This document shows, piece by piece, positions 15,601 to 24,623 of a stretch of DNA of 43,192 nt. The stretch lies in the NCBI GenBank assembly GCA_947176605.1, contig CAMWRH010000020.1, positions 1 to 43,192 of the forward strand. Direction: 5' to 3'. The number at the start of each line of letters is the position of its first letter. The first letter of the stretch is position 1. The stretch is from an uncultured Porphyromonadaceae bacterium (GTDB lineage Bacteria; Bacteroidota; Bacteroidia; Bacteroidales; Muribaculaceae). The notes under the pieces were generated by a model. The model was not told the DNA's origin and did not search any database. It worked only from the letters and a program-made list of their open reading frames with translations. The position numbers and the translations under genes were made by a program.

Positions 15601-16228
15601 GCTCATAGGCGCGGCAGAGGTCGCGGATGATGCATTCCATGCATTCCGGCTTGCGGGCCTTGCATACATAGCGCCCGTGAAGTATCAGCCAATGGTGGGC
15701 CTTGGGGAGCAGCTCGGCGGGGATGTGGCGCACAAGGGTCTTTTCCGTGGCAAGCGGCGTGCGCGAACCTCGGGTCAGACCGATGCGGTTGCTCACGCGA
15801 AACACGTGCGTATCCACTGCCATCGCCCCCTTCCCCCACACCACGGAGAGCATCACATTGGCCGTCTTGCGCCCCACGCCGGGCAGCTTCATCAGCGAGT
15901 CGATGTCGGAGGGCATCTCGCCGCCGAATTCCTCCACGAGCAGACGCGCCGCCCTGAGCAGGTGGCGCGTCTTGTTGTTGGGGAAGGTGACGCTTCGGAT
16001 GTAGCCGTAGACGGTCTCCTCGTCGGAGGCGGCGAGGGTCTGCGGGTCGGGAAATGCCTCGAAGAGGGCCGGGGTGACCATGTTGACCCTCTTGTCGGTG
16101 CATTGCGCCGAGAGTATCACTGCCAGAAGCAGGTGAAAGGGGGTGTCGTAGTCGAGTTCGGTCTTCGGATCGGGCATCGCCTCGGCGAAGCGCTCCAGTA
16201 TGGCTTTATAGCGTTGGCTTATTGTCAT
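15572..16228 (-). CDS. nth: Endonuclease III
   Basis: A 218-residue DNA glycosylase/AP lyase for oxidised pyrimidines in base excision repair. The helix-hairpin-helix LPGVGRKTANV carries the catalytic lysine (K121), and the catalytic aspartate is D139 in VDTHVFRVSNR. The 4Fe-4S loop is C189-x6-C196-x2-C199-x5-C205. Length matches the family. The eight residues after the cluster are encoded by a heptamer repeat, so this tail is not expected to be conserved. It starts 29 bp after pheS and is probably co-transcribed with it. Confidence 0.97.
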   Translation of the reverse strand: MTISQRYKAILERFAEAMPDPKTELDYDTPFHLLLAVILSAQCTDKRVNMVTPALFEAFPDPQTLAASDEETVYGYIRSVTFPNNKTRHLLRAARLLVEEFGGEMPSDIDSLMKLPGVGRKTANVMLSVVWGKGAMAVDTHVFRVSNRIGLTRGSRTPLATEKTLVRHIPAELLPKAHHWLILHGRYVCKARKPECMECIIRDLCRAYERGGMRNNEE

Positions 16229-16257
16229 AGACAGATAGAGACTGCCACTGATGAGGG

Positions 16258-17283
16258 TCAGTGGGCTGCGTCAAACTGATGGAGGAAGCGCACGTCGTTC
16301 TCGGAGAACATGCGGAGGTCCTTGACGCGGTATTTGAGGTTGGTGATGCGCTCTATACCCATGCCGAAGGCGTAGCCGGTGTATTCCTTGGAGTCTATGC
16401 CGCAGGCTTCGAGCACGTTGGGGTCGACCATGCCGCAACCCAGGATCTCCACCCAGCCGGTACCCTTGCAGAAGGGGCACCCCTTGCCGCCGCAGATGTG
16501 GCAGGAGATGTCCATCTCGGCCGAGGGCTCGGTGAAGGGGAAGTAGCTCGGGCGCAGTCGGATCTTCGTGTCGGGACCGAACATCTCGCGGGCGAAGTAG
16601 AGCAGGCACTGCTTGAGGTCGGCAAACGACACGTTGCGGTCGATGTAAAGACCCTCTACCTGATGGAAGAAGCAGTGGGCGCGGGCCGATATGGCCTCGT
16701 TGCGGTATACGCGTCCGGGGCAGATGATGCGGATCGGGGGCTTCTGCGTCTCCATGGTGCGGGTCTGCACCGATGAGGTGTGGGTGCGAAGCAGTATGTC
16801 CTGCGGGGAGCGGGAGATGAAGAAGGTGTCCTGCATGTCGCGCGCCGGATGGTCGGGGGGAAAGTTGAGCGATGAGAATACGTGCCAGTCATCCTCGATT
16901 TCCGGCCCCTCGGCAATGGTGAATCCCATCGAACCGAAGATGCGGAATATCTCGTTCTTCACCAGTGAGAGCGGATGGCGCGTCCCCAGGGGGAGGGGTG
17001 TGGCGGTGCGGGTCAGGTCGATGTCGGCCTGGGCTGCCTCGGCCTGCGAGGCCAGGGCGTCGCGCAGCGCCGCAAGGCGCTCGTTGGCAAGCGTCTTGAG
17101 TTCGTTGAGTTTCTGACCCACCTCACGCTTCTGCTCGGCCGGCACCGAACGGAAATCGTTCATCAGCGCCGGAATCGCACCTTTCTTACTGAGATATTTG
17201 ATGCGGATCTGCTCCACCTCCTCGGCCGAAGCGGCTGTCAGGGCGTTGATTTCCGCCATCATTTCATTGATTTTATTGATCAT
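16258..17283 (-). CDS. pheS: Phenylalanyl-tRNA synthetase alpha subunit
   Basis: A 341-residue catalytic subunit that charges tRNA(Phe) as a heterotetramer with PheT. It has the N-terminal tRNA-binding coiled coil (about 1-90), the class II motif 2 region GRVYRNEAISARAHCFFHQV and motif 3 region FGMGIERITNLKY. The start at 17283 (MINKINEMMAEI) fits the family; an upstream in-frame ATG would read through the promoter. pheT is not in the window, so the two subunits are encoded apart. It heads the run pheS-nth-ybaK-aroC-radical SAM-tlpA, driven by the promoter at 17342-17372. Confidence 0.97.
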   Translation of the reverse strand: MINKINEMMAEINALTAASAEEVEQIRIKYLSKKGAIPALMNDFRSVPAEQKREVGQKLNELKTLANERLAALRDALASQAEAAQADIDLTRTATPLPLGTRHPLSLVKNEIFRIFGSMGFTIAEGPEIEDDWHVFSSLNFPPDHPARDMQDTFFISRSPQDILLRTHTSSVQTRTMETQKPPIRIICPGRVYRNEAISARAHCFFHQVEGLYIDRNVSFADLKQCLLYFAREMFGPDTKIRLRPSYFPFTEPSAEMDISCHICGGKGCPFCKGTGWVEILGCGMVDPNVLEACGIDSKEYTGYAFGMGIERITNLKYRVKDLRMFSENDVRFLHQFDAAH

Positions 17284-17341
17284 ACGTATGCGAAATATGA
17301 CGTGTCGGGCCGGAAAAATCCCGGCCTCATAAAGCAAAATA

Positions 17342-17372
17342 CAAAATTAGCAAAAAAATCCGTTATTCCCAA
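17342..17372 (-). promoter_or_regulatory. Bacteroidota-type promoter of pheS
   Basis: Minus strand: TTG (complement of 17370-17372), 20-bp spacer, TAATTTTG (complement of 17342-17349). The predicted leader of about 50 nt contains a small hairpin (GGCCGG at 17308-17313 with CCGGCC at 17321-17326). Confidence 0.75.
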
Positions 17373-17430
17373 TCCTCCTGCCACCCCTTCTTCACGAATT
17401 ATCAGTCTGCCTTAGGTGCGACTGTATGCT

Positions 17431-17494
17431 GACAGGCGGGTGGACGCACATGAGCCGTACGACCACCCGCCTGTCGGTGAATTTCGGGGGGGGG
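17431..17494. repeat. 13-bp inverted repeat and G9 run after the RND operon
   Basis: GACAGGCGGGTGG (17431-17443) pairs perfectly with 17463-17475 across 19 nt. Next to it is a run of nine G at 17486-17494. It is positioned to end the PG0541 transcript, although the T-run of an intrinsic terminator is missing. Confidence 0.6.
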
Positions 17495-17521
17495 AAGGGA
17501 CAGGAGAGGAAGATAGAGAGG

Positions 17522-17815
17522 TCAGATGGTGGCTTCGACGGTCCAGACGAAGGCGCGGAGCCCCAGGCGGGGCTTCTCTTCGTCGAGGGCGCGAAGGCGT
17601 GCAAGGAGAGGCTCTACGCGGTCGTCGTCGACGAAGGTGATCATCGCCGAGGCAAGCGAGGGCCATGCGTGGGTGCCGTAGTGAGGCTCCCCTTTGTGTG
17701 TACCGCGCCCCTGCACGGTGCCGAAAGAGGTGAATCCACGGCAGTTGAGGTGGCCGAGGATCTCGATTATATGTTCGTGATGTGCCTGGTCGTAGGCTAT
17801 GAATACGGATTTCAT
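17522..17815 (-). CDS. PG0541 family transporter-associated protein (P-II-like)
   Basis: A 97-residue small cytosolic protein of the PG0541 family, related in fold to P-II signalling proteins. Features: MKSVFIAYDQAHHEHIIEIL at the start, then CRGFTSFGTVQGRG and a C-terminal FVDDDRVEPLLARLRALDEE helix, the alpha-beta pattern of ferredoxin-like P-II folds. Members are usually encoded next to RND pumps, as here: it follows the pump gene by 74 bp and is the last gene of the efflux operon. A regulatory role on the pump is an inference; no ligand is known to me. Confidence 0.85.
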   Translation of the reverse strand: MKSVFIAYDQAHHEHIIEILGHLNCRGFTSFGTVQGRGTHKGEPHYGTHAWPSLASAMITFVDDDRVEPLLARLRALDEEKPRLGLRAFVWTVEATI

Positions 17816-17889
17816 CGTGTTTTCGTTATGTCGGATTATTCACTCCCGCACCTGTCCCGTCGGGCGAAGGTGCAGGAGTGAGGTTAGTG

Positions 17890-20800
17890 TCAGTTATTAC
17901 CCTTGGCCGGGAGCGCTGCCGCTGCGGCACGCCGGCGAAGGGTGCGGCGGCGGTTCTTCACGCCGCGTCCGGCGAATACGCAATAGAGCACCGGCACGAA
18001 GAGCAGCGTCAGGATCGTAGAGAAGGTCAGACCGCCTATCACGGCCACACCCATCGGTTTCCACATCTCCGAACCCTGGCCGCTGCCCACGGCCATCGGC
18101 ACCATGCCGAGGATCGTGGTCAGTGTGGTCATCACCACCGGACGCAGACGCGACTTGCCGGCATGTATCACCGCCCGGCGTATCGACATGCCGCGCTCGC
18201 GGTCGAGGATGATGTAGTCGATCAGCACGATACCGTTCTTCACCACGATACCGATCAGCATGATCGCGCCGATCATCGACATCACGTTGAGCGTGTGCCC
18301 GGTGATCCAGAGGATGATGAATACTCCCGAGAAGGCGAAGAGCAGCGAGGTCATGATGATACCCGGATAGGTGAGCGACTCAAACTGCGCCGCCATCACG
18401 ATATATACGAGCAGTATGATCAGCACGCCGAGCGTGAGGAGGTCGCGGAAGGAGTCCTGCTGGTCTTCGTAGCTGCCCGACAGGCCGATGGTGATGCCGG
18501 CCGGAAGATGCATCTCGTCGATCTTGAGCTGGGCTGCGGTCACTACCTGGTCCATCGGCACGCCGTCCACCACGGCCGATACCGTGATGAGGCGCTCGCG
18601 GTCCTTACGCTGGATGGTGGGAGGGGTGAAGCGCTGCACGACCGTCCCCAGTTCCTTCAGTTTCACGCCTGCCCCGGAGGGGGTGTAGATCGTGATGTTC
18701 TCGATGTCGGAGATCTGCGTGCGCATCCCCGGCTCGTACATCACCTTGATGTCGTACTCCTCGCCATCCTCGCGGAACTGCGACGAGGTGGCACCGTTGA
18801 TACGGTTGCGCAGATACATCGCCGCCGTCTGGAGATTGAGCCCGTAGAGGGCGAGTTTCTCGCGGTCGAAGTCCACCTGATATTCCGGCTGATAGTCGGA
18901 GCGGGAGATGGTGACGTCGGCCGTGCCGGGTATCCCTTCGAGGATGCGGCGCAGATCCTGCGCCACGGTGTCGGTCTGCTCGAAGTCGTAGCCGTATACC
19001 TCGAAGTCCACGGTCGACTGTCCACCCATGCCGGCTCCGCGGCCACCGCCGACGTTGACCTGCATCTTCTTGAATTCAGGGAATTCATGCACCAGATCCT
19101 TACGCATCCCGTCGGCTATCTCCTGGATTCCGCGGTCGCGGTCGCCCGGGTCGAGGAGCGATACGTTCATCTCGATGATGTGGGCGCCGTTGTCGGAGAG
19201 CGAGGCGAAGGTGTTGTCGCTCGATGCCGGGCCTACGGTATAGGTCTCTACCTTGATCTCGGGGTATTTCTTGCGCCAGAGCGTGTCGAGACGCTGCATC
19301 ACCTCGCGGGCCTGCTCCACGCGGGCACCGATCGGAAGCTCAAGCGACACGCCGATACGTGCGTTGTCCTGCGTGGGCATGAACTCCGTGCCCACGAATT
19401 TCATCAGGAATATCGAACCCACGAAGGTGCCCAGACAGATGAGTATCGTCACCGTGCGGTGCCCCACCACCACGCGCAGCAGCCGCGCATAGGCATCGTC
19501 GAAGCGGTCGAGCGCACGCTCTATCGGAGTGAACAGGAGGGTGTAGAGCCGCCCGTGATGATTGACGCGGCGCAGCCACTGGCTGCAGAGCATCGGAGTG
19601 AGCGAAAGGGCGCAGGTGGTGGAGATGATCATCATGATGGTCACCATCCAGCCGAGCTGGCGGAAGAGCACGCCGGTCATGCCGGTCACAAGGGTAAGCG
19701 GGAAGAATACGGCGATAAGCGTCAGCGTGGAGGCCACTACGGAGATGGCCACCTCGTTGGTGCCGTGCACGGCGGCCTGCCGCGGATCGGCGCCGCGCTC
19801 GATGTGGGTGGTCACGTTCTCAAGCACCACGATGGCATCGTCCACCACCATGCCGATCGATATCGAGAGGGCCGAGAGCGACACGATGTTGAGCGTGTTG
19901 CCCGTGGCGTAGAGGTAGATGAAGGAGGCTATGAGCGACACCGGTATCGTGATGACGATGATCATCGTGGCGCGCCAGCGGCCAAGGAATACGAATACCA
20001 CTATCATCACGAAGAGCAGCGCGTAGAGCACCGTCTCTTCCAGCGAGGCGATCGTATTGCGGATGTTGTCGGAGGTATCCACGATTACGCCCAGCTTCAC
20101 GTCCGACGGGAGGTCTTTCTGAAGCTTCGGGAGCATCTTCATCACCTTGTCGGAAATCTGCACCGAGTTGGCGCCGCTCTGTTTCTGGATCACGATCATC
20201 GCGCCTTCGCGCCCGTTGATGAAGGTCTGCTGGGTGCGCTCTTCAAGCGAATCCTCTACGCGGGCCACGTCGTGCAGGTATATGGGGCGTCCCTCGAAGG
20301 TGCCCACCACCAGGTCGCGCATCTCGGCCGAGGTGTCAAACTCTCCCTGCACGCGCAGCGCGTAGGTATTGCTCCCTACGTCGAAGGAGCCGCCGGGGAC
20401 GTTGCGGTTCTCGGCGGCGATCACCTGCGAGATGGCCTCTACCGACAGGTGGTAACCTTCGAGTTTATGCGGGTCTACATATACGTGTATCTCACGCTTC
20501 GGAGCACCGGAGATGCTCACCGTGCCTACGCCGTCGATGCGTGCAAGGGGGTTGGCCACGCCGTCGTCGAGTATCTTGTACAGACCGGCCATGCTCTCCT
20601 TTGCCTCTACCGAGAGAAGGCAGATCGGGATCATGTCGGTCGAGAATTTGAAGATTATCGGGTTCTCCGACTCGTCGGGGAGCATCGATTTCACCATGTC
20701 GAGCTTATCGCGCACGTCGTTGGTGAGCACGTCGATGTCATATCCGTATTCGAATTCGAGCGTTATCACGGATGTGTTCTCACGCGATTCGGAGGTGATA

Positions 20801-21036
20801 TGCTTCAGGTGCTCCACTGAGTTGAGGGAGTTCTCCAGAGGTTTTGTCACATTCTGCTCTATATCCTCGGCACTCGCTCCCGGATACATCGTGATCACCA
20901 TTATGGTGTTGGTGTCGATGTCGGGGAAGAGGTCGATCGGAAGCTTGACCAGTGAGAAGAGGCCAAGTATGATCACGGCCACGAAGCAGAGCATGGTCAT
21001 GATCGGGCGTTTTACCGCCGCGCCGTAAAGACTCAT
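17890..21036 (-). CDS. RND efflux transporter permease (HAE1/AcrB family)
   Basis: A 1048-residue inner-membrane proton/drug antiporter, full length for the family. It shows the N-terminal helix with AVKRPIMTMLCFVAV, the porter sequence FPDIDTNTIMVITMYPGAS, and the TM4 proton relay SIGMVVDDAIVVLENV with the paired aspartates. The duplicated second half ends in a 12th helix before a basic tail. It would work with the adaptor and TolC-like protein encoded just upstream (39 and about 1280 bp away on the same strand) to move compounds across both membranes. Substrates cannot be predicted. Confidence 0.97.
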   Translation of the reverse strand: MSLYGAAVKRPIMTMLCFVAVIILGLFSLVKLPIDLFPDIDTNTIMVITMYPGASAEDIEQNVTKPLENSLNSVEHLKHITSESRENTSVITLEFEYGYDIDVLTNDVRDKLDMVKSMLPDESENPIIFKFSTDMIPICLLSVEAKESMAGLYKILDDGVANPLARIDGVGTVSISGAPKREIHVYVDPHKLEGYHLSVEAISQVIAAENRNVPGGSFDVGSNTYALRVQGEFDTSAEMRDLVVGTFEGRPIYLHDVARVEDSLEERTQQTFINGREGAMIVIQKQSGANSVQISDKVMKMLPKLQKDLPSDVKLGVIVDTSDNIRNTIASLEETVLYALLFVMIVVFVFLGRWRATMIIVITIPVSLIASFIYLYATGNTLNIVSLSALSISIGMVVDDAIVVLENVTTHIERGADPRQAAVHGTNEVAISVVASTLTLIAVFFPLTLVTGMTGVLFRQLGWMVTIMMIISTTCALSLTPMLCSQWLRRVNHHGRLYTLLFTPIERALDRFDDAYARLLRVVVGHRTVTILICLGTFVGSIFLMKFVGTEFMPTQDNARIGVSLELPIGARVEQAREVMQRLDTLWRKKYPEIKVETYTVGPASSDNTFASLSDNGAHIIEMNVSLLDPGDRDRGIQEIADGMRKDLVHEFPEFKKMQVNVGGGRGAGMGGQSTVDFEVYGYDFEQTDTVAQDLRRILEGIPGTADVTISRSDYQPEYQVDFDREKLALYGLNLQTAAMYLRNRINGATSSQFREDGEEYDIKVMYEPGMRTQISDIENITIYTPSGAGVKLKELGTVVQRFTPPTIQRKDRERLITVSAVVDGVPMDQVVTAAQLKIDEMHLPAGITIGLSGSYEDQQDSFRDLLTLGVLIILLVYIVMAAQFESLTYPGIIMTSLLFAFSGVFIILWITGHTLNVMSMIGAIMLIGIVVKNGIVLIDYIILDRERGMSIRRAVIHAGKSRLRPVVMTTLTTILGMVPMAVGSGQGSEMWKPMGVAVIGGLTFSTILTLLFVPVLYCVFAGRGVKNRRRTLRRRAAAAALPAKGNN

Positions 21037-21075
21037 CGTTTAAATCCTTTAGGTGGGTTGGGGATGTTTATGCCG

Positions 21076-22155
21076 TTATTTCACTACCTTGACGGGGGCA
21101 CCGCTATTGAGTTTCGATTTCTGCGATACCACTACCTGCTCCCCGGGCTCGATGCCGGAAAGTATCTGATAGCTGTCGCCCAGACGGCGCCCGAGCTCTA
21201 CCTGGGTCCAGATGGCTTTGCCGTCTTTGACCACGTATACGAAGTAGTTGCCCGAACCGCGCTGTTTCTCCACGGCCTTGTCGGATACCACTGCCGTGCG
21301 TGCCGACCCGAGGTCAAGCTGTATGCGGCCGAACATCCCGGGCAGTATGCGCCCAGAAGGGTTTGGGAGGGTCACCTCTACGCCGAATGTGCGTGATGCG
21401 GCATCGACTGTGGGGGCCACGAGGGTCACTTTGCCGGTGAATTCCTCATCCGGGTAGGCCTGGAGGGTGAGGATGGCGGGCATCCCGGTGTGCACTTTGG
21501 AGAAATCGCTTTCATTGACGTTGACCACCGCCTTTACCGGATTGACCGTGCCGATGGTAAGGATCGGGAGCGAGGCGGTCATGTCGCCCGGATCATAGTT
21601 GCGGGCGGTCACCACGCCGCTTACCGGGGCGGTCAGCACGGTGTTCTCCTGCACGTTGCGCAGCGCGCGTTCGGCGCTGGCAAGGGTGTTGCGGGCGTTG
21701 ACGAGCTGAAGCTCCATCATGTCGACCTGCTGGCGTGTGCCCCCTCCTATGTTGAGCAGTTCCACGGCCCGGTTGTAGTCGGTCTCTACGTTGCGCAGGT
21801 TGGCTTTGGCATTGTCTACCTGAAGCTGGTAGGAGGTGGTGTTCACGTCGTCGAGCACCACCAGAGTCTGCCCCTTGCTTACGGCCATACCCTCGTCTAC
21901 GAGTATCTGCTTGATGCGGTTGGGGGAGTTGGAGGAGATGTTGTTGATTTTGTCGGCCTCCACGCTGGCGGTGAGGGTGACGATGTTGGCCACATCACGC
22001 TCCTCTACGGTGGCGGTCTTTACGTTGATTGCCTCGTCCTGCTCGGTGGCAGCGGTCTCGCTCTCTTTGCCGCCGCAGGCCGCTGCTGCAAGTGCCAGGG
22101 CGGGGAGTAATATCCAGGCTGTGGTGGCAGCCGGAAATACTTTGGTAAGTTTCAT
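21076..22155 (-). CDS. RND efflux periplasmic adaptor, lipoprotein
   Basis: A 359-residue membrane fusion protein. The signal peptide ends in LALAAAAC with a lipid-modifiable cysteine near residue 27. The rest follows the adaptor plan: barrel-sandwich (lipoyl) half NSPNRIKQILVDEGMAV, alpha-hairpin around VDNAKANLRNVETDYNRAVEL, second lipoyl half VLTAPVSGVVTARNYDPGD, then beta-barrel (VTLPNPSGRILPGMFGRI) and membrane-proximal domains. It bridges pump and TolC. It lies 39 bp before the pump and 165 bp after tolC; that gap holds a duplicated 47-bp hairpin unit. Confidence 0.95.
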   Translation of the reverse strand: MKLTKVFPAATTAWILLPALALAAAACGGKESETAATEQDEAINVKTATVEERDVANIVTLTASVEADKINNISSNSPNRIKQILVDEGMAVSKGQTLVVLDDVNTTSYQLQVDNAKANLRNVETDYNRAVELLNIGGGTRQQVDMMELQLVNARNTLASAERALRNVQENTVLTAPVSGVVTARNYDPGDMTASLPILTIGTVNPVKAVVNVNESDFSKVHTGMPAILTLQAYPDEEFTGKVTLVAPTVDAASRTFGVEVTLPNPSGRILPGMFGRIQLDLGSARTAVVSDKAVEKQRGSGNYFVYVVKDGKAIWTQVELGRRLGDSYQILSGIEPGEQVVVSQKSKLNSGAPVKVVK

Positions 22156-22210
22156 ATTCTGGGGTTAGGGAGTTTTGCGGGTTTTTGTATCAGTGGGTTA
22201 TCTCCGGTGA

Positions 22211-22312
22211 GGATGCACGGCAGGGCTGAAGCCCTGCATCAGTGCAAAAAGAGGAGGGGGAGGAGGGATGCACGGCAGGGCTGAAGCCCTGCATCATTGC
22301 GAAAAGAGGAGG
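22211..22312. repeat. Two 47-bp direct repeats, each with a GCAGGGCT-GA-AGCCCTGC hairpin
   Basis: Copies at 22211-22257 and 22266-22312 differ at two of 47 positions. Each holds an 8-bp perfect stem with a 2-nt loop. They sit between tolC and the adaptor gene within the operon, so transcripts would carry two hairpins that may tune relative expression or processing. Confidence 0.85.
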
Positions 22313-22320
22313 TGGGGCGG

Positions 22321-23652
22321 TCAGCGGATCTCGTCTTCGCGTCCGAGCAGCAGGTCGAGCTCGGATACGGATATGAGGTAATTGTAGATGCACTGCAGAT
22401 AGGAGAGGCGGGCGGTGGTGTGGGCCACTTCGCTGTCGCGCAGGTCGAGGTAGGAGGCGGCTCCGATCTCAAAACTCTTCTGCATGATGTCGTAGGCTTT
22501 CTCGGCCGATTTGAGTCCCTCGGCGCTCGATGCGATCTGACGCGCCTCGCGGTTGATGTTGTCGAGCGCCAGGTCGCGCTGCATCCGCAGGGAGTTGAGC
22601 AGGTTCTCGCGCTGCAGCGCCACTTCCTTCACCTGCACCTGTGCCTGGCGGAGCCCGTAGTATTTCGTGCCGCCGGAGAAGATGGGCACGCTCAGCGCAA
22701 GCCCCACGTTGGAGTAGGGGCTGAAGTCGAGGTTACGGAAGGCGTTGCCGTTGCTGAGCGACATCCAGCTGAGGTTGAACGATGCGCCCAGTGTCGGTAT
22801 CCATGCGAATTTCTTGAGGTCTACGTTCTTTTCGGCTATACGCTGCTGTATGTCGATGGAGCGCAGCGATGCATTGCCGCTCAGGTCGGCTTCGGCGCCG
22901 AGGGAGTAGCCATACATCTCCTGCTGCATCTGCTCCAGAGTGACATTGGGGTTGAAGTCGAAGTCGTAGTCGATCCCCATGAGTACGATCAGTGCGAGTT
23001 TCGCCTGGCGAAGGGCTATGTCGGCCTGCAGGAGTTCGGGCTCGATGTTGGTCACCTGCACGCTTGAGCGCAGCACGTCGTATTCGGAAGCCGTTCCGGC
23101 TTGAAACTGCTTTTCATATATGTCGGCATTCAGGCGTGCGCGGTCGTAATTCTGCTGTATCACCTCTTTCGAGGCCACTGCGAGCAGCAGTCCGTAGTAG
23201 GCCTGGTTGATCTGATTCACCATGTCGAGGCGCGACTGGCGGGCGGATTCGAGCGAGGCAAGTATCTGCTCTTTGCTGATGCTCAGGGCTTTCCATAGAG
23301 TGGGGGCTACGAGGGGCATCTGTGCGCTGAAGCCGAGGTTCCAGCTGTTGTCGGAGCCCATCTTGAGGCTTTGGCTCTCCCCGCCCATGTTCATGCGGAT
23401 GGTCTGGAGCTCGATCGAGCGCTGATAGGCAGCCTGGAAGTCGATGGTGGGGAAGAGGCCGCCGGCCGTCTCGCGGCGTGCGTATTCGGTGCGTTTCACC
23501 TCCAGGTCGGCTACCTGCACCGTCGGGCTGCTCCCCAGTGCGATCTCGATGCACTGGCTGCGCGACAGCACCGGCACTTCGGCGCGTGCCGGGAGCAGCG
23601 ACCCGATAAGGGTCAGCAACATCACTGCCGGAATGATTGTAATGCGTTTCAT
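22321..23652 (-). CDS. TolC family outer membrane efflux protein (RND operon)
   Basis: A 443-residue outer-membrane channel subunit. A signal peptide (MKRITIIPAVMLLTLIGSLLPARA) is followed by the two homologous halves of long coiled-coil helices and short beta strands typical of the family: ETAGGLFPTIDFQAAYQRS in the first, FAWIPTLGASFNLSWMSLSNG in the second. Trimers would form the exit duct for the adaptor and pump encoded next. The gene is preceded by a 214-bp gap with a heptamer array and a G8 run, and follows tetR on the same strand. Confidence 0.93.
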   Translation of the reverse strand: MKRITIIPAVMLLTLIGSLLPARAEVPVLSRSQCIEIALGSSPTVQVADLEVKRTEYARRETAGGLFPTIDFQAAYQRSIELQTIRMNMGGESQSLKMGSDNSWNLGFSAQMPLVAPTLWKALSISKEQILASLESARQSRLDMVNQINQAYYGLLLAVASKEVIQQNYDRARLNADIYEKQFQAGTASEYDVLRSSVQVTNIEPELLQADIALRQAKLALIVLMGIDYDFDFNPNVTLEQMQQEMYGYSLGAEADLSGNASLRSIDIQQRIAEKNVDLKKFAWIPTLGASFNLSWMSLSNGNAFRNLDFSPYSNVGLALSVPIFSGGTKYYGLRQAQVQVKEVALQRENLLNSLRMQRDLALDNINREARQIASSAEGLKSAEKAYDIMQKSFEIGAASYLDLRDSEVAHTTARLSYLQCIYNYLISVSELDLLLGREDEIR

Positions 23653-23664
23653 TGGTGGAATATT

Positions 23665-23738
23665 GGGTTTAGGCTTTTGGGAATTAGGAATTAGGAGGAA
23701 GGAATTAGGAATTAGGAGTGAGGAATCTTTGGGGGGGG
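23665..23738 (+). repeat. Degenerate seven-base repeat array (GGAATTA-like) and G8 run
   Basis: Plus-strand chain GGGTTTA, GGCTTTT, GGGAATTA, GGAATTA, GGAGGAA, GGAATTA, GGAATTA, GGAGTGA, GGAATCT, then eight G at 23731-23738. It lies between tetR and tolC. Related to the arrays at 13838, 15541 and 36898. Confidence 0.85.
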
Positions 23739-23866
23739 CGATACCACCCGGAGGGAGTCGGGTGGGAGTGGAATCCGTGTATTGGAGCCGTCCACGCTAT
23801 TGGAAGTCGCGGTATTTGAGGAGCTCCTGTATAATATGTACCCCATGATGGCAAAATATTTTACCG

Positions 23867-24517
23867 TCATTGCTTTTTTACTGGGAGCGACTGCATATCG
23901 GGAGCTGCGGCGAGATATTCATCGAGCAGGTCGTTGCCACGGCGCGAAGCGATGGTGCGCAGGAAGCCGATGCTCATCGTATCGTAGATTTCCAGAAGGG
24001 TAATCTCGGGCGGGAAGAGTTCTTCCATACGTTTGAGCGATTCCCCCTGAATCTCCATCATGCGGCTGACGATAAGAAAGTTGATATCATCGCGGAATAC
24101 ACCCTGCTCCACACCCTTCTGATACAGTGCCTGCAGCGCCTCGCGGTGGCGCTCATGGCGCTCTTCGTAGCGGTGGCGCATTTCGGGGTAGAGGCGGTCC
24201 ATATCCTTGAAGAAGGAAGGATTCATCCCCTGCAGGTCCTGACGGTGGAGTGTAATGACTTTCAGCAGCGCCACCATCATGTCCGGGGCAGAGTCTATCA
24301 GACGTCGGGCCTGTTCGCGTTTATTGGCGTCGTTATGGTCGAGCACTTCGAAAATCATGGCCGACTTATTCTGGAAAATCTCATACAGCGTGCGTTTCGA
24401 CATGCCGAGCCGTCGCGCCACGAGATCCATCGTAGCGCATTTGAGTCCCTTTTCAAGTATTATGGGATAGATTGCGGTGAGCAACTGGTTGTGCTCTCCG
24501 CGAGAGTACTGGTTCAT
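23867..24517 (-). CDS. TetR/AcrR family transcriptional regulator
   Basis: A 216-residue repressor-type regulator. The N-terminal helix-turn-helix is clear (ATMDLVARRLGMSKRTLYEIF, then NKSAMIFEVL); the rest is the all-helical ligand-binding and dimerisation domain. The start at 24517 (MNQYSRGEHNQLL) was chosen because sequence upstream of it reads through the promoter and a terminator. It precedes tolC-adaptor-pump-PG0541 on the same strand, so it most likely controls that operon and itself. The palindrome overlapping its promoter (24607-24637) is the best candidate operator. The inducer is unknown. Confidence 0.92.
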   Translation of the reverse strand: MNQYSRGEHNQLLTAIYPIILEKGLKCATMDLVARRLGMSKRTLYEIFQNKSAMIFEVLDHNDANKREQARRLIDSAPDMMVALLKVITLHRQDLQGMNPSFFKDMDRLYPEMRHRYEERHERHREALQALYQKGVEQGVFRDDINFLIVSRMMEIQGESLKRMEELFPPEITLLEIYDTMSIGFLRTIASRRGNDLLDEYLAAAPDMQSLPVKKQ

Positions 24518-24592
24518 ATGCAAGGTCAGTGCGATAAGCGAATAAGGAGTTGGGAAGAGGAGCCGCCGAGGCCGTCTCCCCGAAAAACAGCG

Positions 24593-24623
24593 CAAAGATA
24601 AATAAAAAACCGAAAACCGCAAA
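24593..24623 (-). promoter_or_regulatory. Promoter of tetR and probably of the RND operon
   Basis: Minus strand: TTTG (complement of 24620-24623), 19-bp spacer, TATCTTTG (complement of 24593-24600). The -33 element is the loop of the perfect palindrome at 24607-24637. No separate promoter was seen before tolC. Confidence 0.65.

Noticed and set aside
17878..20820. A 980-codon open frame on the plus strand opposite the RND pump
   Set aside because: It is an exact antisense shadow of the pump gene, low in recognisable motifs and rich in His/Arg as expected from reversing a GC-rich gene.
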